From an uncultured Glaciecola sp. (GTDB lineage Bacteria; Pseudomonadota; Gammaproteobacteria; Enterobacterales; Alteromonadaceae), in the NCBI GenBank assembly GCA_947496235.1, contig CANMCE010000001.1, positions 310,001-374,000 on the forward strand: a stretch of 64,000 nt of DNA. The letters run 5' to 3'. The notes under the pieces are model-generated. The model ran no database searches. It was not told the DNA's origin and saw only the letters and a program-made list of their open reading frames with translations. The first letter of the stretch is position 1. Each line of letters opens with the position of its first letter. Made by a program: the position numbers and the translations under genes. This document shows, piece by piece, positions 1-9,623 of the stretch.

Positions 1-3000
1 TGCAATTAAGCCTTGCTGCTGACGGTCACCCAAATTATGGAAACCAACACGCGCTTTGATTGCATCACCTGTTGTTAACCTGAACAAAGGACTATCTTTA
101 CGAATTGTTAGGTATTCTTGGAACACTTCTGCTGCAAACTCAATGTCAGTCATAGAAGCATCTCGAGAAGGCGAACTCATGAACTGAGAAATTTCTTCCC
201 AACGAGCTTCATTATCTTGCGCTAACGGTAAGCCAACATTCCAGTTATTGGTTTCCATCGTGAAATCAACATAGTTAAACCAATCGCCAGCATCATAGGT
301 GTTTCTGTCCATAGATTTTGATCGTAAGAAGTCGCCACCCATTTGAAGGAATGGAATACCTTGTGACATCAATACGGTTGCTTGAGCTAGGTTTTGAGCT
401 CGAACACGTTGGGCTAAGGTAATATCACTTGGTAAAGTGTAATTAAACTGATCCCAAAGGGTTTCATTATCATGCTTACTGATGTAGTTGATGCTATCAG
501 CTGGGTCTAGGGTGTAGCCACCTAAGATACTGGTTTGAGTATCTGTACCGTTAGAGGTTTGCAACACATAGTCTGTCAAAGATGCTGCCATACCCATTTT
601 TAAGCGGTCTTGGTCATTCAGCGCAGCATCACTTTCTTCCATAGCAAAAATATTACCGTTACGAATCGCATCACGAATGCGGTCGTTGTAAGTACCAATT
701 TCTGTACCTGCCATGTTTTGCTGATTAGCAATTTCAAAGTCGCCATATGCAGATGTATCTTTACCCCATCCTTCTCCATAGAAGTATGTATCTGGGTCAA
801 CCGCTTTCACTTTTTCAAACAAGTCTATCATAGTGTCTTTTGACGCCTGAGACATAATGTCGAATCTGAAACTATCGTATTTGTATTGGCTAGCCCACAT
901 AAGGAGTGAGTCTTCCATGAATTTTTCCATCATACGATTACGAGGTTCAGTATCGTCACAGCAGGTCTGTCTGACAATATCACCCGTATCTAAAGTGTAT
1001 CTGTGATAGTAACCAGGAACCACCTTATCAAACACTGAGTTTCCATTTAACGCAGATGCATTAGTATGATTATATACAACATCTAGGGCTACACGTAGGC
1101 CAATTTCATGCAGGCTTTGAATCATTGCCCGCATTTCCAATATTCGAGCAGCACTGTCAGCGTCAGACGAATAACTTCCTTCTGGCGTATTAAAATGCTT
1201 AGGATCATAGCCCCAGTTAAACTGATCAAAGCCTCTAATTTGCTGAGTAATTTCTTGAGCTCGTCCAGGGTTGGTTAATACATTAATACTGCTAAATAAC
1301 TCATCAAACGTTTGGCTAGGGTCTGTACCATCGCTACAAATCCCTGAAGTTGGCGATAATGCACAGAACTCTTGTACAGTGCTAGTCCATTCTATAGTTC
1401 TAGCTGGATCTTCGTTAACCGTCGCAATATCATTAGCTGGTAACACATGGAAGTGTGTCACACCTTTTTCCGCTAACGTTCGCAAATGCTGCATAGGTAC
1501 AGAGTCTTGTTCGGTGAAGGCTAAATATTTGCCTCGATTCGCCTCAGAAGTACTTTGGTCTCTAATGCTGAAATCACGTATATGCCCTTCGTAGATCACC
1601 ATATCCTCGAAGTTCTCAATGGTCGGAATTACATGAGAGTCCCATCCGTCAGGTTTTAAATCTTCATCATTTAAGTTAACAAACTGCGAGAAACGGCCAT
1701 TTACAGACAGACTAACACTGTAAGGGTCGGTGACATCTAGCACTTCAATTTGCTCACTTGCGGGATGGAAGACAGTGACTTGGTAGCGATAAAGTTGTCT
1801 GTCTAAACTTGCACTGCCTTCGTATGTCCAAACACCAGTAGTGCTGTCTTTAGTCATATCAAAAGTGTCGCTAAGGCGTTTGTCGGCTCCATAGACTTTC
1901 AGTTTCACATCTTGCGCAGTTGGCGCCCAAACGTTTGCCGTTATGCCGTTGTCAGTATAGATAATGCCTAATTGCGCTTCATCTGCGTCGTTGTCGCCGG
2001 TTGTGTACAATTGATCGATAGCATTAGCTGCTTGAATCTTGGTCGCCGCTACTAGCTTACCTTCACTGTCGTAAGCGCCCAAAATCGCTTGGGTCGTTAA
2101 TACAGTCTTGGCATCGTCGTCACTCCAATCACCAGCAAATGCAGGAAGATTTGATAAGTGTGGCGCAATGGCTTGTTGTTCATCGGTTAAGTCAACTTCG
2201 GTCAAATCAACACTGGTACTATTGGTAACACCATCTTCTAAGGTAATTTCAATCGCAGCATCAGCGCTATAGTGAAGTTTAACTTGGTTTACAATGGCAA
2301 AATCAACGTCCCATAGAAGGGTTTGAGCATCTAACCAATGGGCTTGTGCGCCTTCAATTTTGACAGGTTGTTCGCCTAGTGAATCAATAGGGAATTCAAA
2401 CACACGAGGTTCACCGGAAATAGTGAAATTCATGCGTACAAAACGTTCGTCGTCTTGTACTAGACTCCCCATGAAATCACCGCCACCCATTTCTTTTCCT
2501 GAATCTTCAGTACCAAAATGGATGATGAAGTTGTGACAATCTCCGTAGTCTGCTTTTAAATCCAACACCCAATACGCGCCATAAGTTGGATCTATGCCGG
2601 TATGTTCACGCCCTTCAGACCATGAAGTATCGGCGTCAAGATAGGCATCACAAGTTTCATTATTCCATGTGTGCAATCGCCAACCGTTATAAGCAGGATC
2701 GTTTTGTGAATTGTCCGCATCCACATCTGCCCTGTTATAATACAGAACCGCTTGGTTTTCAGCTGGGACAAACACAGGGTCTGGTAAATTTTCATTGAAA
2801 CCAACTACACAAGCGTCGTTAGTTTCATTGGGTACAGTTGGCGCTGGACAAACGATTGGCGGTGGAGCCACACAGGCAGTTCCCGCTTCATTTGGAATAT
2901 TTGGAACGTTACAAGTGAGTAAGGTCTCTCCCTGTTCTATAGAGGAGCCACCGCAGGCGGCCAAACCTAGAGTGCCAAGAATAATAATCGCAGCACCAAT

Positions 3001-3021
3001 TACTTTTTTAAAATTTTGCAT
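1..3021 (-). CDS. Pullulanase-type alpha-1,6-glucosidase, lipoprotein (C-terminus outside window)
   Basis: Debranching enzyme of glycoside hydrolase family 13 that cleaves alpha-1,6 links in pullulan, starch or glycogen fragments, probably at the cell surface. The start is ATG at 3021 with GGAG upstream. The first residues form a lipoprotein signal with lipobox LAAC (Cys23). Two short Cys-containing repeats follow (TCNVPNIPNEAGTACV and VCPAPTVPNETNDACV), then a CBM41/PUD-like starch-binding segment (YNGWRLHTWNN), an N-terminal beta domain and the GH13 barrel. The barrel shows DVVYNHTN, YDSFRFDIM (nucleophile Asp721), YFYGEGW (acid Glu750) and SKHDNETLWD. About 1007 residues are visible with no stop before the window edge, so the 3' end is missing. 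It shares orientation with the TonB-dependent receptor upstream, which suggests joint use of alpha-glucans. The family call is firm; the exact substrate is inferred. Confidence 0.93.
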   Translation of the reverse strand, partial: MQNFKKVIGAAIIILGTLGLAACGGSSIEQGETLLTCNVPNIPNEAGTACVAPPPIVCPAPTVPNETNDACVVGFNENLPDPVFVPAENQAVLYYNRADVDADNSQNDPAYNGWRLHTWNNETCDAYLDADTSWSEGREHTGIDPTYGAYWVLDLKADYGDCHNFIIHFGTEDSGKEMGGGDFMGSLVQDDERFVRMNFTISGEPRVFEFPIDSLGEQPVKIEGAQAHWLDAQTLLWDVDFAIVNQVKLHYSADAAIEITLEDGVTNSTSVDLTEVDLTDEQQAIAPHLSNLPAFAGDWSDDDAKTVLTTQAILGAYDSEGKLVAATKIQAANAIDQLYTTGDNDADEAQLGIIYTDNGITANVWAPTAQDVKLKVYGADKRLSDTFDMTKDSTTGVWTYEGSASLDRQLYRYQVTVFHPASEQIEVLDVTDPYSVSLSVNGRFSQFVNLNDEDLKPDGWDSHVIPTIENFEDMVIYEGHIRDFSIRDQSTSEANRGKYLAFTEQDSVPMQHLRTLAEKGVTHFHVLPANDIATVNEDPARTIEWTSTVQEFCALSPTSGICSDGTDPSQTFDELFSSINVLTNPGRAQEITQQIRGFDQFNWGYDPKHFNTPEGSYSSDADSAARILEMRAMIQSLHEIGLRVALDVVYNHTNASALNGNSVFDKVVPGYYHRYTLDTGDIVRQTCCDDTEPRNRMMEKFMEDSLLMWASQYKYDSFRFDIMSQASKDTMIDLFEKVKAVDPDTYFYGEGWGKDTSAYGDFEIANQQNMAGTEIGTYNDRIRDAIRNGNIFAMEESDAALNDQDRLKMGMAASLTDYVLQTSNGTDTQTSILGGYTLDPADSINYISKHDNETLWDQFNYTLPSDITLAQRVRAQNLAQATVLMSQGIPFLQMGGDFLRSKSMDRNTYDAGDWFNYVDFTMETNNWNVGLPLAQDNEARWEEISQFMSSPSRDASMTDIEFAAEVFQEYLTIRKDSPLFRLTTGDAIKARVGFHNLGDRQQQGLIA

Positions 3022-3089
3022 AATTAATAACTCCGACGTTGATGAATTACACTGGCTAATTTTGTCGATAAAAAACATGATTAATTTGC

Positions 3090-6059
3090 TCATAATGTGT
3101 ATGTAAACCCTAAGAAGTACTGAGTACCGAAGTATTGAATGGTCCCAGTTCTAGACTGGTCGCCAAAGTACGACTTGGTGGGCTCGTCAGTTATGTTATT
3201 GGCTTGGAATAAAACACCAAAATTATCATTGATTTGATAAGACGCTTGGAAATCAACCACGATTTCAGAATCAAAGTTAACGACCTGATCGTTTACCGCG
3301 ACTTGCTGAGAAGCAAAATTATCTCGATAACGAGCATTAATTCGAGTCTCAAAATCTTCGTATTCCCAAAACACAGTTCCTGAGAATGTATTAGGTGAAA
3401 ATCCAGGTAAATCAGCTGTATATACACCTCGGTCAGAATTAGCTATACGCGTGATCTCGGTTTGTGTATGGGCGTAGGTCGCAAAAACCCCTATCCCGTC
3501 AAAAGGTGCAGGCAAGAAATCAAAGATTTGCTGATAGGAAATCTCTAGACCACGAATATATCCACCTTCAGTGTTGTTTTGTGCAGTTGAATAAGAACCG
3601 TCTAATAAAGGTACTTCTATGGTTAAAGGTTCGCCATTCTCATCCAACACAACAACGAGCTGATTCGGATCATCTTGGCTTTGTTCCTCAACCACTATTT
3701 CAATAGTGTCAGGGACTTCAAAGCCATTGGCACGGAAATCATAGGGATCGGTAATATCATTATCAACGAAGGATTCTATATCTTTATAGAAAAGTGCTAC
3801 AACCAATGCGCTCTTGTCGTTGAAGTACCATTCATAAGAAATATCATATTGGGTCGCATAAAACGGTCGCAGATAAGGGTTATTATTGTTTTGACCGGTA
3901 AAGTAGGCATCGCCATCGACAACAATTTCGCCTGTATCTAAATCACGGATAGCATTCGGCTCTATTATTCGCGTTCCAGTATTGGCAAATAGACGGTTAA
4001 TCGGTGGACGCCCCATGACCTTAGCGGCGGCAAATCTCACGTATTGATCATCTGTGATCTGGAAATTTAAGTTTAACGACGGCAAATAATCCGTGTAGTT
4101 CTCTTCTAACAATACATAGCGGAACTGGTCTGTAATATAACCAATCTCATCAGCAATGTATTGCGCACCCTCTTCAATATTTCCATTTACGTTCTGATAA
4201 AAAGTTGATGCTTGCTTGGTATCAACCATACGCACGCCTAAGTTACCAGTAACAGGAATGCTCCCTAGTTCCATATTGAAATTTGCCATGACGTAGGCTG
4301 AGGTCACTTCTTCAAAAACCTTACCGCTTTCAAGTACAGACCATGAAGTGTCGTTTAATGATAATTCTTCTGGCCTATTGATAACACCATCGTATCCCCC
4401 CCAACTTTGCACTGGTTGTGGAATACCATTTGGAAACCAATTATTAAGAGCCTTATCTAAATCTATCGATAGGTAGCTAGGGAAGTAGGAAAAATCGCCT
4501 TCCCAATTTACTACTTCAGCCATGTCTGGAGTAATCTGTAACGGCGGTTGAGCTGTTAAGAAGCTACCATCACTTCCATATTCGTAAACACTTCTATCGT
4601 TACTGTACTCACGATCTGAATATCTTGCGCCAAACTCAATCGACGAAACAAAATCATTTTCGAGCAGATATTTAAAGTCCATGCGATACGAATCTAAAGT
4701 ATCTTCATTTTGATAAGGATAGATGCCATATTTAGAAACAAGCACCTTGTCCATATCAGCAAAATAATCCGCTTGATTGAATCCAAGATCTGGAAGATCC
4801 AAGCCGTTTAATTGATAACTAATTGAAACATTGGTATCCAATGCCGGTTGATCTGCGTAGGCATCTTCCGATACTAGTGACCACAATAAGCCATTTCTAA
4901 AGTCATTTTCTGCAGCAGAGCGCGCTATATCAAAATTGACTGATAAGTTGTCACTGATTTGCCAATCTGCGTTTAGACCTAAATTGAGGATCTCATCGAA
5001 ATCTTGGTTATCATCATTTACTAACTCAACACGGGTAAACCCACCGTTCACTCGGTTAACGGTAGCTCCAATAACATGGTTATCGACAATAACTGGATTA
5101 GAAATTTGTGCGTTAGACGATTCTAATTTTACCCTAAAACCTCTCGCAAAATCTTTGGATTCAAATTTCGAATAGAAGACATCACCTTTTAATGTAAAAT
5201 TATCCACTGGTGCCCATTCAAAGGCTGCTACATAGCCGTCACGAGTTTCTTCCCCACCCGCATGTTGCATTTCGAAACCTTCGGACATCATTACGCCTTC
5301 ACAACCGGTACAATCTTGCTCAGATAATTCACGGTTGTATGCTAGCCCGATAAACTGCGTGGATACACTGGGTTGGAATAATCTTGCGTAACCTAAAGCG
5401 ATACCTAAGGTTTCATCTAAAAACTTGCCTTGATATGAAAAGCTGATCCTGTGGCCAAATTCATTTGCATCAGATACTTCATTTGCTCTATCGTTGTACA
5501 TGCCTCGAATATTAGCAACAAACTTGTGATCTTCTGCATTTGACAAGGGACTAGCTGTATTTAATTCAACAGTACCTGCTACACCACCTTCTATTAATGA
5601 AGCTTTGGGGGATTTATACACAGCCGCACTATTGATTAATTCAGAAGGATATTGAGAAAAGTCAATGGCTCTTGTGCCTGTTGTTGAAACTTGCTCTCTG
5701 CCATTTAAGGTCGAAAAAACAAAATCCCCTGCCAAGCCACGGATATTGATTTCAGCTGCTTGACCGCCGGTTCTTACCGCTGAAATACCAGGAAGTCGTG
5801 TTAGCGCATCGGCGATAGAAACGTCTGGCAAACCACCCAAATCATCGGCTGAAATCTGCTCGGTTACCGTGTCACTGAAGCGTTTTGCATTCAATGATTT
5901 AATTAGACTAGTAGCAAAACCTTTTACCTCAATAACTTCGACGTCTTCATTGTTATCGATATCGACATCATTTTCTTGTGCATGCAAAGGTAAGCTGCCC
6001 ACTATAAGACCACAAGCGACGAGCGCGCTGGTCACTAAATTGGGGTTGAATCTTTTCAT
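3090..6059 (-). CDS. TonB-dependent outer-membrane receptor, probable alpha-glucan uptake
   Basis: A 989-residue ligand-gated outer-membrane channel energised by TonB-ExbB-ExbD. Visible parts are a signal peptide ending near LPLHAQ (residue 28), a TonB-box-like stretch VEVIEVKGF (about 40-48), a plug domain with LGGLPDVSIADALTRLPGI and INIRGL, and a long beta-barrel ending in alternating aromatic residues (YFLGFTYTL). The length and the plug motif match the large TonB-dependent receptors common in carbohydrate-degrading Alteromonadales, Xanthomonas and Caulobacter (TIGR01782-like). The pullulanase lies 68 bp downstream on the same strand, so maltodextrins or pullulan fragments are the likely ligand. 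The ligand is inferred from position only. Confidence 0.92.
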   Translation of the reverse strand: MKRFNPNLVTSALVACGLIVGSLPLHAQENDVDIDNNEDVEVIEVKGFATSLIKSLNAKRFSDTVTEQISADDLGGLPDVSIADALTRLPGISAVRTGGQAAEINIRGLAGDFVFSTLNGREQVSTTGTRAIDFSQYPSELINSAAVYKSPKASLIEGGVAGTVELNTASPLSNAEDHKFVANIRGMYNDRANEVSDANEFGHRISFSYQGKFLDETLGIALGYARLFQPSVSTQFIGLAYNRELSEQDCTGCEGVMMSEGFEMQHAGGEETRDGYVAAFEWAPVDNFTLKGDVFYSKFESKDFARGFRVKLESSNAQISNPVIVDNHVIGATVNRVNGGFTRVELVNDDNQDFDEILNLGLNADWQISDNLSVNFDIARSAAENDFRNGLLWSLVSEDAYADQPALDTNVSISYQLNGLDLPDLGFNQADYFADMDKVLVSKYGIYPYQNEDTLDSYRMDFKYLLENDFVSSIEFGARYSDREYSNDRSVYEYGSDGSFLTAQPPLQITPDMAEVVNWEGDFSYFPSYLSIDLDKALNNWFPNGIPQPVQSWGGYDGVINRPEELSLNDTSWSVLESGKVFEEVTSAYVMANFNMELGSIPVTGNLGVRMVDTKQASTFYQNVNGNIEEGAQYIADEIGYITDQFRYVLLEENYTDYLPSLNLNFQITDDQYVRFAAAKVMGRPPINRLFANTGTRIIEPNAIRDLDTGEIVVDGDAYFTGQNNNNPYLRPFYATQYDISYEWYFNDKSALVVALFYKDIESFVDNDITDPYDFRANGFEVPDTIEIVVEEQSQDDPNQLVVVLDENGEPLTIEVPLLDGSYSTAQNNTEGGYIRGLEISYQQIFDFLPAPFDGIGVFATYAHTQTEITRIANSDRGVYTADLPGFSPNTFSGTVFWEYEDFETRINARYRDNFASQQVAVNDQVVNFDSEIVVDFQASYQINDNFGVLFQANNITDEPTKSYFGDQSRTGTIQYFGTQYFLGFTYTL

Positions 6060-6078
6060 ATAGGTGTCCCATTTTGTT

Positions 6079-6118
6079 TTACGCCACCTGTTAACATTTT
6101 GTTACTTTGTTGGCGCAA
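6079..6118. promoter_or_regulatory. Imperfect inverted repeat upstream of the TonB receptor
   Basis: The arms TTACGCCACC (6079-6088) and GTTGGCGCAA (6109-6118) are inverted copies matching at 8 of 10 positions and flank a central TGTTAACA palindrome. The element lies about 20-60 bp upstream of the receptor start codon. It could be an operator or a leader-RNA hairpin; no regulator is identified. Confidence 0.3.
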
Positions 6119-6368
6119 AAACATACTATCCAGCGGCTTATGTTACATTTCTGCTACATTTTAATCATCAATCTGCATACGTATTCATTGAAAATCTCAC
6201 AATAATAGAAATAGAAAAACGATGGTTCTTTGTATATTTATCTTTATATTTTTCAATCTATTAAAAAGTGAATGTTAGTCATTTAGTTAAAACCAAGGGT
6301 AGATTTCTGAGTCTTTAGGCCTTTAGCTGCAAGATGAAAGTTTCTGTATTTTAATAGAACTGTCGACA

Positions 6369-6399
6369 AATTTTACAATTTCATTAAATCTGTAAAATT
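6369..6399. promoter_or_regulatory. Inverted repeat upstream of the PEP-CTERM-like gene
   Basis: Perfect 9-bp arms AATTTTACA (6369-6377) and TGTAAAATT (6391-6399) with a 13-bp spacer, 115 bp upstream of the ATG at 6514. The region is AT-rich, so chance is possible. Operator or hairpin function is only a suggestion. Confidence 0.25.
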
Positions 6400-6513
6400 A
6401 ATAATTTCAAATCTCATTGTTATCAATATGTTAAAAGTAAGGCATGATTTCTGCTTATTTTTTGAGCTATTGTAAAAGTGAAGTACAATTTTCTACACAA
6501 GGAATTGACAACT

Positions 6514-7374
6514 ATGAAATTTAAAAAACATATAAAACAAGCCGCTGTCGTTATAGGGGCCGTTTTACTATCTATACCTTCACAGGCTGCTGTAATTGAT
6601 GTGTTATGGGTGGGAGGCTCGACTTCGTATAACGCAAACATAACCGAACTGGCCAATGAAGCAGCCACTTTTGATCCTAATTCAGATGGCAATAATACGT
6701 GGAATCTGACGCTGTGGGATAATAGCGTAATGCCAACTCCTGATTTTAGTGCATATGATGTTTTGGTCATTGGCAGTTATTTAACTGGTAGCTTCAATAT
6801 GGGCCAAACACCTGATGGCGTGCTTGCTAATCGTGCTCAGATAGAAAACGCACGAGGATCAAGAACATTAATAACTGGTCAGGATGCAGATTGGCATGAT
6901 TTAAATAACCGACCTGACCAAGATGATGGTCCAAAGGGGTTTTTAATAAATGCTGTAAATTGGGCTGCATCGGGTACAGGGTTAGGAGTAGTAGCTATGC
7001 CTGACCAAATAAATTCAGCAGGTTGGTGGATGGATCCCGAGTCATTTCTTAGAAACGAGCTTATGGGGAATGTCAATTATTTTAACACTAATGGTGTCTT
7101 CCTAGGTGCTGGGCAAGAAACATTTCCAATAAATGAAGGACTATCCAGCGCAGGATTAAGTAATTGGAATACATCTTCACATGTGATTTTTGATGATATC
7201 GATGGTTATGTAGGTATTAACTTTGAAGGTCCGAATAGTACTGGAAGAGCAATTACAATTGTAACGGAAGGCCAAGAAGATGGCGGTACTACAGTTAACG
7301 CAAGTAACCCTAGTGCAACACTTTTAATTGGCTTAGGGATAACCGGACTCTTTATGCGAAGAAAAAGAAACTAA
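6514..7374 (+). CDS. Secreted protein with PEP-CTERM-like anchor, GATase/ThuA-like fold
   Basis: A 286-residue exported protein of unknown function. ATG at 6514 is chosen because AAGGAA precedes it by about 10 bases; an in-frame GTG at 6478 lacks a comparable site. Residues 1-26 are a signal peptide ending SIPSQAA. The body begins VIDVLWVGG and contains DVLVIGSYL and SRTLITGQDADWH, spaced like the beta-strands of class I glutamine-amidotransferase or ThuA-like folds, but no catalytic Cys-His pair was seen. The C-terminus is a hydrophobic helix followed by basic residues (LLIGLGITGLFMRRKRN) after NPSAT, resembling an exosortase-sorted PEP-CTERM tail without the canonical Pro-Glu-Pro. A terminator follows. 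Fold and sorting class are inferred. Confidence 0.75.
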   Translation: MKFKKHIKQAAVVIGAVLLSIPSQAAVIDVLWVGGSTSYNANITELANEAATFDPNSDGNNTWNLTLWDNSVMPTPDFSAYDVLVIGSYLTGSFNMGQTPDGVLANRAQIENARGSRTLITGQDADWHDLNNRPDQDDGPKGFLINAVNWAASGTGLGVVAMPDQINSAGWWMDPESFLRNELMGNVNYFNTNGVFLGAGQETFPINEGLSSAGLSNWNTSSHVIFDDIDGYVGINFEGPNSTGRAITIVTEGQEDGGTTVNASNPSATLLIGLGITGLFMRRKRN

Positions 7375-7399
7375 TAATCTTAATTAAACATACATAATA

Positions 7400-7428
7400 A
7401 AAAACCGGTGCAAGCACCGGTTTTTTTA
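7400..7428. terminator. Bidirectional rho-independent terminator
   Basis: A GC-rich hairpin (CCGGTG/CACCGG core) is flanked by an A-run on the left and a T-run on the right, between the converging PEP-CTERM-like gene and sucD. It can end transcripts from both strands. Confidence 0.85.
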
Positions 7429-7447
7429 AGCATCTTTAGGTTAAAAA

Positions 7448-8320
7448 TTACCAGCCGGTAATTTCTCGTAAACCTTTTCCGATTTCAGCAAGAGAACGTA
7501 CAGTTTTAACGCCTGCATCTTCAAGTGCTTTAAACTTCTCATCAGCAGTACCTTTACCACCAGAGATTATCGCACCTGCGTGGCCCATACGCTTACCAGG
7601 AGGAGCTGTAACACCCGCAATGTATGACACTACTGGCTTAGTTACGTTTTCCTTGATAAAGGCCGCCGCTTCTTCTTCTGCAGTACCGCCGATCTCACCG
7701 ATCATAACGATAGCTTCAGTTTCTGGATCTTTTTCAAACATAGTAAGAATATCGATGAAGTTAGATCCAGGGATAGGATCACCACCAATACCTACACAAG
7801 TTGATTGACCAAAACCTTCGTCAGTGGTTTGCTTAACTGCTTCATAAGTTAATGTACCTGAACGAGATACAATACCAACTTTACCTTTCTTATGAATGTG
7901 ACCAGGCATGATCCCAATCTTACACTCATCTGGTGTAATTACACCTGGACAGTTAGGACCAATCATACGTACACCTTTTTGATTTACGTATTCTTTAACG
8001 TAAAGCATGTCTAAGGTAGGAATACCTTCAGTAATACATACGATAAGCTCAATGCCAGCATCTGCAGCTTCAATAATTGAATCTTTACAGAAAGGAGCCG
8101 GTACATAGATAACAGTTGCTGTTGCGCCAGTAGCTTCTACCGCATCTTTAACTGTATCAAAAACTGGTAAACCTAAATGTTCAGTGCCACCTTTACCTGG
8201 TGTAACACCGCCAACCATTTTAGTACCGTAAGCAAGCGCTTGTTCTGAATGGAAAGTTCCCTGACCACCAGTGAAACCTTGGCAGATAACTTTGGTGTCT
8301 TTATTAATTAAAACTGACAT
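7448..8320 (-). CDS. sucD: Succinyl-CoA synthetase alpha subunit
   Basis: Alpha subunit of succinyl-CoA ligase (ADP/GDP-forming), which converts succinyl-CoA to succinate with nucleotide triphosphate formation in the TCA cycle. The 290 residues match the family length. The N-terminal CoA-binding Rossmann domain shows [13 protein letters not shown], and the phosphohistidine lies in MGHAGAII (His247) before GGKGTA. The start codon overlaps the sucC stop by one base, which implies translational coupling. It is the last gene of sucABCD. Confidence 0.98.
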   Translation of the reverse strand: MSVLINKDTKVICQGFTGGQGTFHSEQALAYGTKMVGGVTPGKGGTEHLGLPVFDTVKDAVEATGATATVIYVPAPFCKDSIIEAADAGIELIVCITEGIPTLDMLYVKEYVNQKGVRMIGPNCPGVITPDECKIGIMPGHIHKKGKVGIVSRSGTLTYEAVKQTTDEGFGQSTCVGIGGDPIPGSNFIDILTMFEKDPETEAIVMIGEIGGTAEEEAAAFIKENVTKPVVSYIAGVTAPPGKRMGHAGAIISGGKGTADEKFKALEDAGVKTVRSLAEIGKGLREITGW

Positions 8321-9486
8321 TATTTGCCCTCCGCTGCTGCAACAACTTTTTCTGCTGCATCAGTTAACGATTCAGCAGCAATGATATCCAAACCTGAATT
8401 CGCCAATACTTCACGACCTAATTCTGCGTTGGTACCTTCTAAACGCACAACAACAGGTACAGATACGCCAACTTCTTTGACTGCACCAATGATACCTTCA
8501 GCGATCATGTCACAACGTACAATACCACCGAAGATATTAACTAATACTGCTTTTACATTGTCATCTGAAAGGATGATTTTGAATGCTTCAGCGACACGCT
8601 CTTTAGTTGCACCGCCACCAACATCCAGGAAGTTAGCAGGTTTTCCACCATGTAAATTAACGATGTCCATGGTACCCATTGCAAGGCCAGCACCATTAAC
8701 CATACAACCTACGTTACCGTCTAGAGCAACATAGTTAAGCTCCCACTGAGCTGCATGCGCTTCGCGCGGATCTTCTTGAGAAGGATCGTGCATATCACGC
8801 ACTTTACCTTGACGATAAAGAGCATTGCTATCAACACCTACTTTTGCGTCTAGACAATGTAAGTTGCCGTCAGATTTAATTACTAATGGGTTAATCTCGA
8901 TTAATGCAATATCAAGATCTTCAAACAATTTCGCAAGTCCCATAAAGATTTGGGCAAATTGTTTGATTTGAACGCCTTTAAGACCAAGTTTGAACGCGAT
9001 TTCGCGTGCTTGGTATGGCTGAGCACCTACTAAAGGATCAATTTCAGCTTTAAGAATTTTCTCTGGCGTTTCTTCCGCTACTTTCTCAATTTCAACACCA
9101 CCTTCAGTTGATGCCATGAAAACAATTTTGCGTGAAGTTCTGTCTACTACTGCACCAAGATAAAGTTCTTGATCGATATCTGTACAGGATTCAACAAGGA
9201 TTCGACTAACTGGCTGACCATTTTCGTCTGTTTGATAAGTAACTAAGTTCTTACCTAACCAGTTTTGTGCAAACTCGCGAATTTCTTCTTTCGACTTTAC
9301 AAGTTTAACACCGCCAGCTTTTCCGCGGCCGCCCGCGTGTACCTGACACTTTACGACCCATTCTGAACCGCCAATGCGGTCTGCAGCTTCTACCGCTGCT
9401 TGAGGTGTATCAGCAGCATATCCTTCAGACACAGGAAGCCCGTATTCTTTGAACAGCTGTTTACCCTGATATTCATGCAAATTCAT
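8320..9486 (-). CDS. sucC: Succinyl-CoA synthetase beta subunit
   Basis: Beta subunit of succinyl-CoA ligase carrying the ATP-grasp nucleotide-binding domain; it pairs with SucD. The 388 residues equal the E. coli length. It begins [18 protein letters not shown] and contains the ATP-grasp motif [17 protein letters not shown] and the C-terminal ligase segment [11 protein letters not shown]. It is separated from sucB by 137 bp holding two small stem-loops (9516-9531 and 9542-9569 on the plus map), possibly RNA processing or attenuation structures. Confidence 0.98.
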   Translation of the reverse strand: MNLHEYQGKQLFKEYGLPVSEGYAADTPQAAVEAADRIGGSEWVVKCQVHAGGRGKAGGVKLVKSKEEIREFAQNWLGKNLVTYQTDENGQPVSRILVESCTDIDQELYLGAVVDRTSRKIVFMASTEGGVEIEKVAEETPEKILKAEIDPLVGAQPYQAREIAFKLGLKGVQIKQFAQIFMGLAKLFEDLDIALIEINPLVIKSDGNLHCLDAKVGVDSNALYRQGKVRDMHDPSQEDPREAHAAQWELNYVALDGNVGCMVNGAGLAMGTMDIVNLHGGKPANFLDVGGGATKERVAEAFKIILSDDNVKAVLVNIFGGIVRCDMIAEGIIGAVKEVGVSVPVVVRLEGTNAELGREVLANSGLDIIAAESLTDAAEKVVAAAEGK

Positions 9487-9515
9487 GTTGATATATCCGA
9501 TCTTGTTGAGTGATA

Positions 9516-9569
9516 GACTAGTCGCCTAGTCCGGTTTAAAGACGCCGAATTCTAACATGAATCCGGCGT
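9516..9569 (-). promoter_or_regulatory. Two stem-loops in the sucB-sucC intercistronic gap
   Basis: Read on the minus strand, ACGCCG/CGGCGT arms with an interrupted second helix (9542-9569) are followed by GACTAG-GCGA-CTAGTC (9516-9531), a perfect 6-bp stem with a GNRA-type loop. No U-tract follows, so these look like mRNA processing or stability structures rather than a full terminator. Confidence 0.35.
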
Positions 9570-9623
9570 AATTCCAGATGATACCTGAAGTTGACCAATA
9601 TTCAGCCAACTCAGACAAAAGTA

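Larger units (their letters stand above)
6060..6513. other. 454-bp divergent intergenic region with two inverted repeats
   Basis: This AT-rich stretch separates the TonB-receptor gene (minus) from the PEP-CTERM-like gene (plus), so it should hold both promoters. No protein-coding signal was recognised. Two inverted repeats are visible and listed separately (6079-6118 and 6369-6399). Confidence 0.6.
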
